From: Microbispora sp. H13382
GTDB taxonomy: Bacteria > Actinomycetota > Actinomycetes > Streptosporangiales > Streptosporangiaceae
Assembly (NCBI RefSeq): GCF_014161445.1
Contig: NZ_JABBXA010000005.1
Coordinates: forward strand, 248,001-312,000
DNA length: 64,000 nucleotides
Direction of reading: 5' to 3'
Every line of letters begins with the position of its first letter. Positions within the stretch are counted from its first letter, which is position 1. Both the position numbers and the translations under genes were made by a program. The notes beneath the pieces are model-generated. The model saw only the letters and a program-made list of their open reading frames with translations. It was not told where the DNA came from and did no database searches. Shown here piece after piece: positions 43,715 through 51,127 of the stretch.

Positions 43715-44614
43715 ATGCGGGCCAACTTCATCTTCTCCGAGGTCTGGATCGGCCTTCGGCGCAACCTCACGATGACCATCGCGGTGATCGTGACCGTGGC
43801 GGTCGGCATGGCGCTGCTCGGCGTCGGAATGATGATCAACTCCCAGGTCTCGAAGCTCACCGGCTTCTGGACCGACAAGGTCGAACTGTCGGTCTACCTG
43901 TGCACGAAGAACGCGCCTTTCGAGCCCTGTAAGAACAAGGGCGCGGTCACGCAGGAGGAGAAGGCCACCCTCAAGCAGACGATCGAGGCGCTTCCGGACG
44001 TCGAGCGGGTGCAGTTCGAGAACCAGGCCGAGGCGTACAAGCACTTCCAGGAGACCGAGAGCAACCGCACCCTCCTGTCGGTGACCAAGGCCGAGGACAT
44101 GCCGGAGTCGTTCCGGGTGAAGCTGAAGGACCCGGACAAGGCGGCGGCCGTCGCGGCCAGCCTCAAGGGGCAGGCCGGGGTCTCCAACGTCGTCAACGAA
44201 CGCGACCTGCTCGAATCGGTCTTCGGCTTCATGGACAAGCTGCGTTACATGGCGCTGGGCATCGCCGCCCTCATGTTGTTCGCGGCCATCCTGCTGATCG
44301 GCAACACGGTCCGGCTGTCGGCGTACAACCGCCGCAGGGAGACCGGCATCATGCGACTGGTCGGCGCGTCCAACATCTACATCCAGCTGCCGTTCGTGAT
44401 GGAGGGCCTGATCGCCGGCCTCATCGGCGGCGTCCTGTCCGGCGTGATCCTGATCATCGTCAAGGTCTTCATCTTCGAGTCGATCCAGACGTACATGGCC
44501 GCGCCCCTCGGCTGGGACACGGTCGCCGGTGTGATCACCGGCACCATGGCCATCGGTGTGCTGATCTGTGTGCTCGCCTCGTTCGTCACCCTGCGCCGCT
44601 ACCTGCGGGTGTGA
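43715..44614 (+). CDS. ftsX: Cell division membrane protein FtsX
   Basis: A 299-residue partner of FtsE. One N-terminal membrane helix (LTMTIAVIVTVAVGMALLGV), an extracellular loop of about 130 residues (with the paired cysteines of YLCTKNAPFEPCKN typical of actinobacteria), and three C-terminal helices give the four-helix FtsX topology. The extracellular domain activates a wall hydrolase of the RipC type in mycobacteria (family knowledge). GGAG precedes the ATG and overlaps the ftsE stop region, so the two are co-translated. Confidence 0.95.
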   Translation: MRANFIFSEVWIGLRRNLTMTIAVIVTVAVGMALLGVGMMINSQVSKLTGFWTDKVELSVYLCTKNAPFEPCKNKGAVTQEEKATLKQTIEALPDVERVQFENQAEAYKHFQETESNRTLLSVTKAEDMPESFRVKLKDPDKAAAVAASLKGQAGVSNVVNERDLLESVFGFMDKLRYMALGIAALMLFAAILLIGNTVRLSAYNRRRETGIMRLVGASNIYIQLPFVMEGLIAGLIGGVLSGVILIIVKVFIFESIQTYMAAPLGWDTVAGVITGTMAIGVLICVLASFVTLRRYLRV

Positions 44615-44658
44615 TCCCGCAGCGCCGCGCAGCTCGTTTCCGCCCCTCGCGGCGACGG

Positions 44659-44664
44659 TAGGCT
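44659..44664 (+). promoter_or_regulatory. -10 box for leaderless smpB
   Basis: TAGGCT lies 6 bases before the smpB ATG, with no ribosome site between them. This predicts a leaderless mRNA for smpB in addition to read-through from ftsEX. A weak -35 (TTTCCG) lies 16 bases upstream. Confidence 0.5.
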
Positions 44665-44670
44665 CCCCTT

Positions 44671-45153
44671 ATGCCACGTGAGACCGGGCGCAAGCTGATC
44701 GCCCAGAACAAGCGTGCCAGGCACGACTTCTTCATCGAGGACACCTACGAGGCCGGGCTCGTCCTGACCGGCACCGAGGTCAAGTCCCTGCGGGCGGGAA
44801 AGGCCAACCTGACCGACGGCTACGCCTCGGTCGAGGGCGGCGAGCTCTGGCTGATCAACGTGTACATCCCGGAGTACAGCCAGGGCACCTGGACCAACCA
44901 CGCCGCGCGGCGCACGCGCAAGCTGCTGCTGCACCGCAAGGAGATCGGCAAGCTCGAAGCGTCGCTGAAGGAGAAGGGCCTCACGCTGATCCCGCTGTCG
45001 ATGTACTTCAAGGACGGCCGGGCGAAGATCGAAATCGGCATCGCCAGAGGTAAGAAGGACTACGACAAGCGGCAGACGCTGATGGAGAAGCAGGCGAACC
45101 GGGAGATGGCGCGGGCCATGTCGAACGCGGTCCGCCGCCGGGGGGGCCGTTAG
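44671..45153 (+). CDS. smpB: SsrA-binding protein SmpB
   Basis: Binds tmRNA and delivers it to stalled ribosomes. The 160-residue protein shows the oligonucleotide-binding barrel blocks [39 protein letters not shown] and [12 protein letters not shown], and the basic C-terminal tail starting at [10 protein letters not shown] that enters the decoding centre. Its RNA partner ssrA lies about 2.2 kb downstream, separated by one penicillin-binding-like gene. Confidence 0.97.
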   Translation: MPRETGRKLIAQNKRARHDFFIEDTYEAGLVLTGTEVKSLRAGKANLTDGYASVEGGELWLINVYIPEYSQGTWTNHAARRTRKLLLHRKEIGKLEASLKEKGLTLIPLSMYFKDGRAKIEIGIARGKKDYDKRQTLMEKQANREMARAMSNAVRRRGGR

Positions 45154-45156
45154 GCC

Positions 45157-47064
45157 GTGTCCTTCCGAAGATTCGGGGCCGTCCGGGCGAGAGCCGTACG
45201 GGCCGCGCTCGCGCTGGGCCTGACCGCCCCCCTGCTGACCGGCTGCTTCGAGGAGCCGTCGCCGCACGAGGCGGTGCGCGACTTCCTCGTCGGCTGGCAG
45301 ACGGGGGACTACGCGGCCGCCGCGCGGCGGGCCGACGGCGACCAGGCGGCGGTGCGCAAGGCGCTGGAGAACGCCCGCCTGCAGTTGGACGCCGCCTCGG
45401 TCCGCTTCTCCCTGCGGGGGATCGACCAGGACGGCGACGCCGCGCAGGCCGGCTACCACGCCGAGGTGGACCTCGGGGAGAACAACCCCCTCTGGCAGTA
45501 CGACGGCAACCTGCCCCTGCACCTGGTCGGCGGCCAGTGGAAGGTGCGGTGGTCGCCGAGCGTCATCCACCCCGACCTGCACCCCGGGCAGCGGCTCGCG
45601 GTCGCCACCGTCCCCAAGGGCCGCAAGCCCATCCTCGACCGCAACGGCAACGCGCTGCAGGACGAGACCGTGCTGCACGTCGCCGGGGTCACCCCCGCGA
45701 AGGTCAAGGACCCCGGCCGGCTCTGCGACCAGTTGTCGAAGGTCACCGGCTTCGCCCAGGACCGCCTGCTGAGCCGCATCCTGTCGTCGCCCCCGCAGGA
45801 CTTCGTCCCCCTCGCGACGTTCGGGCGGACGAAGTTCGCCCAGATCAGGTCCAAGCTGGAGGCCATCAGAGGTCTGGAATTCCAGACCGACAACCCGCCG
45901 GTCGCGCCCAAGTCGCCCACCCAGATCGTCGGCGTGGTCTCGGCCATCACCCCGGAGGCGGAGCAGCGGCTCGGCGGACCGCAGCGGGCGGGCGACACGC
46001 TCGGCCGGGACGGCCTGCAGCAGGCCTACCAGGACCAGCTCACCGGCTCGACCGAGACCCGGGTCGTCGTTCTCGACAACGCCACCGGGCAACAGGTCAA
46101 GGAGCTCAAGGCGTGGCCGGGGCGGGAGAACTCGTCGGTCCAGACCACGATCGACAGCCGGCTCCAGAGCGCCGGGGACGCCGCGGTCGCGGGGCCCCGC
46201 CCGGCCGCGCTCGTCGCGGTGCAGGCCTCCACCGGCGAGGTGCTCGCCGTCTCCACCAACCAGCTGCACCAGGAGGACGACGCGCTGGCGGGCAAATACG
46301 TGGCGGGCAGCGCCTTCTCGATCATCGCCGCGGAGGGACTGCTCCAGTCGGGCCTCGACCCCAAACAGAAGGTGCCGTGCAGCGCCGACCGCACCGTGGG
46401 CGGGGCGCGCTTCCAGCAGCCCGGCGTCGACGGTGTGACGACGCCCACCTTCCAGACCGACTTCGCGCAGGGCTGCGTGACCGCGCTGGCGTCGCTGGCC
46501 CGGCGGATCAGCGGCCAGCGGCTCGCCGCCAGCGCGACCCAGTTCGGCATCGGCAGCGACTGGAAGCTGCCGCTGAAGACCTTCAGCGGGTCGATCGCCG
46601 CCCCCGACGGCGACGCGGCCATCGCGAAGATCATCGCCGGGCAGGGCGCGCGGGTGAGCCCGCTGGCGATGGCCCTCGTCGCCGGGGCCGTCAGGTCCGG
46701 CACGTGGCGGCCGCCGGTGCTGGTGGTCTCGCCCCTCGCGCCCGATCCGAGCGCCGAGGGCGGCACCACCCCGGCCACCGCGCGGCCCGTGACGCTCGAC
46801 CCCGCGGTCACCGCGAAGTTGCGCACGCTCATGCGGGCCGGTGTGTCGTCCGGCGCGGCCTCCGCCGCCTCCGCCCCCGGTGATCCCGTGTACGGCGTGG
46901 CCGCCGAGGTCACCCAGACGGAGAAGAAGGAGCGCACGAAGCTCTCGTGGTTCGTGGGCTGGCAGGGGGACGTCGCGGTCGCCGTGCTGGCGCAGAGCGG
47001 CGACCTGTCGGCCGCTCCGGCGATCGCGGGGAGCTTCTTCCGCGGGGCTCAGCCCCAGACCTGA
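45157..47064 (+). CDS. Lipoprotein resembling a MecA-type penicillin-binding protein but lacking catalytic motifs
   Basis: A 635-residue protein with a lipoprotein signal (LALGLTAPLLTGC). Residues 35-150 resemble the NTF2-like MecA N-terminal domain (AVRDFLVGWQTGDYAAAARR), followed by a PBP dimerisation-like region and a transpeptidase fold from about residue 320. The active-site motifs are degenerate. The SxxK position reads GSAFSII (Lys replaced by Ser). The SxN position lies in AQGCVTAL without the motif. The KTG position reads EVTQTEK. A beta-lactam-sensitive transpeptidase activity is therefore unlikely; a structural or scaffold role in wall synthesis is more plausible. It starts at GTG 45157, 3 bases after smpB. 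Confidence 0.8.
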   Translation: MSFRRFGAVRARAVRAALALGLTAPLLTGCFEEPSPHEAVRDFLVGWQTGDYAAAARRADGDQAAVRKALENARLQLDAASVRFSLRGIDQDGDAAQAGYHAEVDLGENNPLWQYDGNLPLHLVGGQWKVRWSPSVIHPDLHPGQRLAVATVPKGRKPILDRNGNALQDETVLHVAGVTPAKVKDPGRLCDQLSKVTGFAQDRLLSRILSSPPQDFVPLATFGRTKFAQIRSKLEAIRGLEFQTDNPPVAPKSPTQIVGVVSAITPEAEQRLGGPQRAGDTLGRDGLQQAYQDQLTGSTETRVVVLDNATGQQVKELKAWPGRENSSVQTTIDSRLQSAGDAAVAGPRPAALVAVQASTGEVLAVSTNQLHQEDDALAGKYVAGSAFSIIAAEGLLQSGLDPKQKVPCSADRTVGGARFQQPGVDGVTTPTFQTDFAQGCVTALASLARRISGQRLAASATQFGIGSDWKLPLKTFSGSIAAPDGDAAIAKIIAGQGARVSPLAMALVAGAVRSGTWRPPVLVVSPLAPDPSAEGGTTPATARPVTLDPAVTAKLRTLMRAGVSSGAASAASAPGDPVYGVAAEVTQTEKKERTKLSWFVGWQGDVAVAVLAQSGDLSAAPAIAGSFFRGAQPQT

Positions 47065-47114
47065 AAAAGGCGTGAGGGCGAGCAACCATCCGGGCGGTGA
47101 CCGGCGTCTTTCTA

Positions 47115-47155
47115 GGTGACTGGGACCCGCTTGGGGGGTTGCGGGCCCAGTCGCC
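47115..47155 (+). terminator. Hairpin terminator after the PBP-like gene
   Basis: GGTGACTGGGACCCGC (47115-47130) pairs with GCGGGCCCAGTCGCC (47141-47155) around a 10-base loop, with one bulge. There is no strong U-tract, as is usual for actinobacterial terminators. It separates the smpB operon from ssrA. Confidence 0.6.
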
Positions 47156-47388
47156 GTGATGAGGACAGGGCTCCATCTCGGGGGGAGCCCTGCCGTCCGG
47201 ACCGGCTCGACCCTGCCGGTCGGCCCCCGGGGCGTGCGCCAGAGGCCGCGTCCCGGGGGCTTCGGCGTCCCCCGGCCCACCGGTTCGCCGGCTGCCGGAC
47301 CGGGGGAAGGAATTGGAGTCGCGTCGTCCGTGTTGTCATGAGTAAGCTTGTGACGCCGGCCCTCCGGGGCCGGGTTGACAACTGCACA
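47156..47388. other. Upstream region of ssrA
   Basis: No protein gene is supported. A compact stem CCGGCCC-tccg-GGGCCGG lies at 47356-47373, only 15 bases before the mature tmRNA 5' end. It may belong to the tmRNA precursor or act as a second terminator. A convincing ssrA promoter could not be fixed: TTGGAG near 47314 and TAAGCT near 47343 are candidates with poor spacing. Confidence 0.4.
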
Positions 47389-47771
47389 GGGGGTGACCGG
47401 TTTCGACTTCGACATTGCAAGTCAGGGGAAGCGGGTCGGGGACTGCGGACATAACCCCGTCAACACTGTGACCGCAAACAAATAAGTGCCAATAACAAGA
47501 GCACTGAGGTCAGCCAGGCTTCCCTGGCTCTCGCCGCCTAAGCAGCGAGAAACCTCTGTCAGCCCGGGAGTGCCTTCGGCCCGGAACTGACATCGCTAGA
47601 AGGCTCAACCGTCCGGCCCGGTCACGGGGCCGTACGGGAAATCAAACAGTGACTGGGCCCGTCGGCGACTCGCCTGTGAGATTGCCGGGGCCGAGAAAAT
47701 CGCAACAGGCTGCACCCGGAGAAGCCCTGTCTTGGTGTTGAAGGACGCGGGTTCGATTCCCGCCACCTCCA
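47389..47771 (+). ncRNA. ssrA: Transfer-messenger RNA (tmRNA)
   Basis: Rescues stalled ribosomes and tags the product for proteolysis. The 5' end GGGGGTGACCGGTTTCGAC and the 3' end with the T-arm GGGTTCGATTCCC followed by CACCTCC form the tRNA-like half: GGGGGTG pairs with CACCTCC with one G-U pair. The discriminator is A at 47771, and CCA is not encoded. The tag reading frame runs from GCC at 47488 to TAA at 47539-47541 and encodes ANNKSTEVSQASLALAA, ending in the LAA degron. Length is about 383 nt. Pseudoknot regions lie between the tag and the 3' half. smpB is 2.2 kb upstream. Confidence 0.95.
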
Positions 47772-47779
47772 CGTCTGTC

Positions 47780-47829
47780 AGAAGGGGCGGGGAGGAAGCG
47801 CATGCTTCCTCCCCGCCCCTTCTGCTTTT
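47780..47829 (+). terminator. Strong intrinsic terminator after ssrA
   Basis: A perfect 20-bp stem (47780-47799 with 47804-47823) closes on a GCAT loop and is followed by GCTTTT. It starts 8 bases after the mature tmRNA end and clearly ends the ssrA transcript. Confidence 0.93.
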
Positions 47830-48046
47830 CCCGGCCGGGTCAGGTGGTCGTGTGGCCGGGCGCGCGTCCGGCCCGGACGCGGTGCGCGGGGATCGTCATC
47901 GCGAGGGTCCCTTCCAGATGCCTGATCTGGACAGGAAGTTAGGGATCGGCGTCCGTGACCCGCGTCACCCTGGGGAGCCCAACCGCGGAGTGGCTCTCAG
48001 GCATGACGAGTACCTAGAGTCGGGGCGTATGTGGGAGGGGTCTGCC

Positions 48047-48619
48047 GTGGGGGAGCCGGAAGCCGTGGGAGAGCGGAAAGTGGTGGTGCGGCGGTCGCTG
48101 CCGTCCGAGCCGGCCGTGCGGGGATCGGCCTCGCTGTTCCTGACGGAGGCGGAGCGGCAGGGGGTGCGGGCCGGGCGCAGGATGCTGTACGTCGGCCCGG
48201 AGCCCGCGTCGGAGCACGTGGCCGCCGGGCTGCGGGTCGAGCCGGGCACGCCCGTGCTGGCCCGGCGCAAGCTGCTGCTCGCCGGCGACGTGCCGGTGCG
48301 GGTCGCCACGAGCTTCCTGCGGCTCGATCTCTTCGCGGACACCCCGTTGTGCGAGCCGGGCTTCCTGTCGCCGAGCCTGCAGGCGCGGATCGAGGAGCTG
48401 GGCCACCGGTTCGGGCGGGCGGAGGAGCAGTTGGTCGCCCGGCCGCCCCGGGACGACGAGGCGGCCACGCTGCACCTTGATCCCGGAGAGTGGGTGATCC
48501 AGATCGTGCGGGCCGCCTACTCGGCCGAAGACGTACCGATCCACGTGCTGGAGACGGTCTGCGCGGCCTCCCGCCACGTCTTCGACATCGTTCAGGTGAG
48601 CGGCGCCGACGAGTTCTGA
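48047..48619 (+). CDS. UTRA-domain protein without DNA-binding domain
   Basis: About 190 residues matching the UTRA ligand-binding domain of GntR/HutC-type regulators: AASEH-like ASEHVAAGLRVEPGTPVLAR, a VRVATSFLRLDLF strand, and LQARIEELGHRFGRAEEQLV, then an IQIVRAAYSAEDVPIHVLET core. The winged-helix DNA-binding half is absent and the upstream sequence shows none. Start GTG 48047 has GGAGGGG 7 bases upstream, and the -10 box TAGAGT lies at 48015-48020; ATG 48029 is an alternative. It may be a ligand-binding protein acting on another regulator. The last codons lie in a direct repeat copied at 50011. Confidence 0.75.
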   Translation: MGEPEAVGERKVVVRRSLPSEPAVRGSASLFLTEAERQGVRAGRRMLYVGPEPASEHVAAGLRVEPGTPVLARRKLLLAGDVPVRVATSFLRLDLFADTPLCEPGFLSPSLQARIEELGHRFGRAEEQLVARPPRDDEAATLHLDPGEWVIQIVRAAYSAEDVPIHVLETVCAASRHVFDIVQVSGADEF

Positions 48620-48626
48620 CCGGCGC
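48594..48626. repeat. Direct repeat copy 1 (end of UTRA gene)
   Basis: A 33-bp sequence covering the last codons and stop of the UTRA gene, about 91 percent or better identical to 50011-50043 in the same orientation. It starts AGGTGAGCGGCGCCGACGAG. It marks the left edge of the vapBC-VOC segment. Confidence 0.8.
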
Positions 48627-48679
48627 GGGAGCCTCAAAGAGCTGTGGTACGGCGTAGTACGGGTCGCTTCGATGGAACG

Positions 48680-48967
48680 ATGAGCGCCAGACCCAGACCT
48701 GTCGATGTCAGTGTGCGGCAGTTCGTCAGCGACTCCGGCAGCATCACCCGGGGGCTACGGCAAGGGCAGCAGTATGTGTTGACGATCAACGGCGAGCCGC
48801 TTGCCGAGATCATTCCGATCAAGCGTCGCCGGGCCGTACCGACCGCGGAGGTGCTTGCCGTTTTCGCCACCGCGCCGGTTCTCGACGCCGACGAACTCCG
48901 TGCGGACCTGGACGCCGCGATCGATCAGGAGTTGCCCGCCGATCCGCTGGAGGGGACCGGCCTGTGA
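48680..48967 (+). CDS. VapB/Phd-type antitoxin
   Basis: A 95-residue antitoxin. The N-terminal DNA-binding part VDVSVRQFVSDSGSITRGLR followed by YVLTINGEPLAEIIPI is of the Phd/YefM or VapB kind, and the acidic C-terminal tail (LRADLDAAIDQELPADPL) should wrap the toxin. ATG 48680 is preferred to an upstream GTG. The stop overlaps the toxin start (GTGA), the usual arrangement for tightly coupled toxin-antitoxin pairs. It probably represses its own promoter. Confidence 0.85.
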   Translation: MSARPRPVDVSVRQFVSDSGSITRGLRQGQQYVLTINGEPLAEIIPIKRRRAVPTAEVLAVFATAPVLDADELRADLDAAIDQELPADPLEGTGL

Positions 48968-49386
48968 GGCATATGGAGGGTGTGCTCGACACCAACGTCG
49001 TGGCCGTCCTGCCCCTGTTCGACGCCGCCGAACTCCCGGAAGCATCCCTGATCACCGCTGTGACGCTCGGAGAGTTGTCGGACGCGCCGCATGCCACCAC
49101 CGACCCGATCAAGCGGGCCCGGAGGATCGCGGTCCTGCAGCATGTCGAGGCGACTTTTGACGCGCTGCCCTACGACGCCGAGGCTGCCCGGATGTACGGC
49201 CAGATATGCGCTGCGGTTCGTATCTCTGGCCGCCAGCCACGCGGCAGGGTGGCAGGTCTGATGATCGCCGCGATCGCGGCCGGCAACGGGCTTCCTCTCT
49301 ACACCGCCAATCCGAAGGACTTCGCCGGTCTCGACGGCATCGTGGAGGTAGTGGCCGTATCGCGGCCTCCGGACGCGACGGCCTAA
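48964..49386 (+). CDS. VapC-type PIN-domain toxin
   Basis: A 140-residue PIN ribonuclease. The metal-binding acidic residues appear in GVLDTNVVAV (first Asp), TAVTLGELSDAP (Glu), and LYTANPKDFAGL (late Asp), with the middle block GLMIAAIAAGNGLPL in place of the usual D-containing AxDA motif. VapC toxins cleave tRNA or rRNA when the antitoxin is degraded. The GTG start overlaps vapB. The pair sits with a VOC gene inside a segment bounded by direct repeats, in keeping with mobility of toxin-antitoxin cassettes. Confidence 0.87.
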   Translation: MRHMEGVLDTNVVAVLPLFDAAELPEASLITAVTLGELSDAPHATTDPIKRARRIAVLQHVEATFDALPYDAEAARMYGQICAAVRISGRQPRGRVAGLMIAAIAAGNGLPLYTANPKDFAGLDGIVEVVAVSRPPDATA

Positions 49387-49489
49387 ATGATCAGTTCCAA
49401 GGGTCAGTGGTCGTAGCGATCCCGGACTTGCCGGACGGGTGGCGCGGCCCCATAGGCTAAGCCCCCCGTCCGCAATGTCTGGGGGAGTC

Positions 49490-49906
49490 ATGACCAGTAG
49501 GTTCACCGAGTTGGTCGTCGACTGCCACGATCCGGAGCGGCTCGCGGCCTTCTGGTGTGCGGTCCTGGACTTCAAGGTGATCGATCGGAGCGAGGGCAAG
49601 GTCGAGATCGGCTCCTGGGAGCCGACCGTCGAGGAGGTCCGGGCCCGCCAGATGCCGCCCACCCTGATGTTCATCCGGGTGCCCGAGGGCAAGACCGTGA
49701 AGAACCGGCTCCACCTCGACGTCAGCCCGATCGACGGCAGTACCGACGACGAGGTGGCCAGGCTGCTCGGCCTCGGCGCCGCCAAGGTGGACGTGGGGCA
49801 GGGCTCCGGCCGGAGCTGGGTGGTCATGGCCGACCCCGAGGGCAACGAGTTCGATGTCCTGCGCACCCTGGCACCGGCCAAGTACATGATCGGCCCGGAG
49901 GGTTAG
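49490..49906 (+). CDS. VOC family (glyoxalase-like) protein
   Basis: A 138-residue vicinal-oxygen-chelate fold protein made of two beta-alpha-beta-beta-beta repeats: FTELVVDCHDPERLAAFWC opens the first, and NRLHLDVSP begins the second, ending VVMADPEGNEFDVL, where the glutamate is a typical metal ligand. This DUF1326/glyoxalase-6 type is common in actinobacteria and includes resistance and dioxygenase-like proteins; its substrate is unknown. ATG 49490 follows GGGGGAG, with TAGGCT as a -10 box at 49453-49458. It may be cargo of the repeat-bounded cassette with vapBC. Confidence 0.83.
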   Translation: MTSRFTELVVDCHDPERLAAFWCAVLDFKVIDRSEGKVEIGSWEPTVEEVRARQMPPTLMFIRVPEGKTVKNRLHLDVSPIDGSTDDEVARLLGLGAAKVDVGQGSGRSWVVMADPEGNEFDVLRTLAPAKYMIGPEG

Positions 49907-50008
49907 TGGTCGAGTTCCGGTTCGGCGTCTAGCAGGTCCGGCAGCGTCTCGCGTGAGCGGCCGCAGTCCACGATCCATACGTCGTCGCTCCACACTGGAA
50001 TCGATCAT

Positions 50009-51049
50009 CTAGGTGAGCGGCGTCGACGAGTTCTGAACGGCGTAGGCGTCGATCTCCGCGAGCAGGGCCGATTTGCCCTCGGCGCCGAGGAAGGACGCCT
50101 CCACCGCGGCGCGGGCCAGGTCGGCGACGCCCTTCTCGTCGAGGGAGAGCAGCTCGGCCGCCACGGCGTACTCCCGGTTGAGGTCGGTGCCGAACATCGG
50201 CGGGTCGTCGGTGTTCACCGTCACCGGCACTCCGGCCGCGACCAGCGCGGGCAGCGGATGCTCGGCCAGGCTGGGCACGGCCCCGGTGCACACGTTGGAG
50301 GTGGGGCAGACCTCCAGCGTGATCTCGTGCTCGGCCAGGTGCTCCAGCAGCGCCGGGTCCTGCACGCTGTGGATCCCGTGGGCGATCCGTTCGGCGCCGA
50401 GGTCGCGTACGGCCTGCCAGACGTGTTCGGCGCCGGCGACCTCACCGGCGTGCGGCACCGAGTGGAGCCCGGCGGCGCGGGCCGCGGCGAAGTGCGGGGC
50501 GAACCACGATCGGGGCACCCCGGTCTCCGCGCCGCCGAGACCCAGGCTGACCAGGCCGTCCGGCCGCTGGTCGAGCGCGATGGCGAGGGTCTGCTCTGCG
50601 GGCGGACCCGGGATGCCGGGGATGTCGAAGCACCAGCGCAGGACGGTGCCGAAGTCCGCCTCGACCCTGCGGCGGGCGTCCTCGATCACCTCGCAGAACT
50701 CCTGCGGGGCGAATCCCCGGGCCAGGTGGGGCTGGGGCGTGATGGTGAGCTCGGCGTACCGCACCTGCTGGGCGGCCATGTCGCCGCCCACGCCGTGGAT
50801 CAGCGTCCACAGATCCTCGGGCGTCCTCACCAGGTCCATGATCTGTGGATAGACCTGGAGGAAGTGAGAGAAGTCGCGGAAGTCGTAGAACGTCTCGACC
50901 AGTGCGGGGTCGGCGGGCACGGGCGTCGCCCCCTCATAGCGGGCGGCGAGCTCGGCGACGATGTGCGGTGACGCCGCACCGATGTGGTGCACGTGCAGTT
51001 CCGCCTTGGGCAGCCCGGCGATGAACCGGGTGAGTTCCGGGGAGATCAC
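50009..51049 (-). CDS. add: Adenosine deaminase
   Basis: Hydrolyses adenosine to inosine and ammonia in purine salvage. Metal and catalytic residues are in order: PKAELHVHHIGAA (HxH), HSVPHAGEVAG (zinc His and catalytic Glu), RIAHGIHSV (His), and TVNTDDPPMFGT (metal Asp pair). The N-terminal His-x-His context HVHHIG differs slightly from the common HLDG. Start GTG 51049 is preferred to the 51106 frame end, giving 346 residues. The last codons and stop lie inside the direct repeat at 50011-50043, so its C-terminus (NSSTPLT) is written by repeat DNA. Confidence 0.9.
   Translation of the reverse strand: MISPELTRFIAGLPKAELHVHHIGAASPHIVAELAARYEGATPVPADPALVETFYDFRDFSHFLQVYPQIMDLVRTPEDLWTLIHGVGGDMAAQQVRYAELTITPQPHLARGFAPQEFCEVIEDARRRVEADFGTVLRWCFDIPGIPGPPAEQTLAIALDQRPDGLVSLGLGGAETGVPRSWFAPHFAAARAAGLHSVPHAGEVAGAEHVWQAVRDLGAERIAHGIHSVQDPALLEHLAEHEITLEVCPTSNVCTGAVPSLAEHPLPALVAAGVPVTVNTDDPPMFGTDLNREYAVAAELLSLDEKGVADLARAAVEASFLGAEGKSALLAEIDAYAVQNSSTPLT
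50011..50043. repeat. Direct repeat copy 2 (end of adenosine deaminase gene)
   Basis: A copy of 48594-48626 in the same orientation. Read on the minus strand it forms the last codons and stop of add, while the first copy forms the end of the UTRA gene on the plus strand. The 1.4-kb segment between the copies carries vapB, vapC and the VOC gene. Confidence 0.8.
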
Positions 51050-51127
51050 GGTCCGACCGTAACAACCAGCTGGGAGCCCTCTCCAAGCCAAATCGCGGTA
51101 TCTCACACGAGTTTGTCAGGATCGGGC

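Noticed and set aside
44599-47415. 938-residue minus-strand frame opposite smpB and the PBP-like gene
   Set aside because: No domain; it lies opposite conserved genes; shadow of GC-rich codons.
49907-50010. Small coding-looking stretch between VOC and adenosine deaminase genes
   Set aside because: A frame of about 30 codons on the minus strand reads sensibly (VWSDDVWIVDCGRSRETLPD) but has no ribosome site or recognised family; too short to support.
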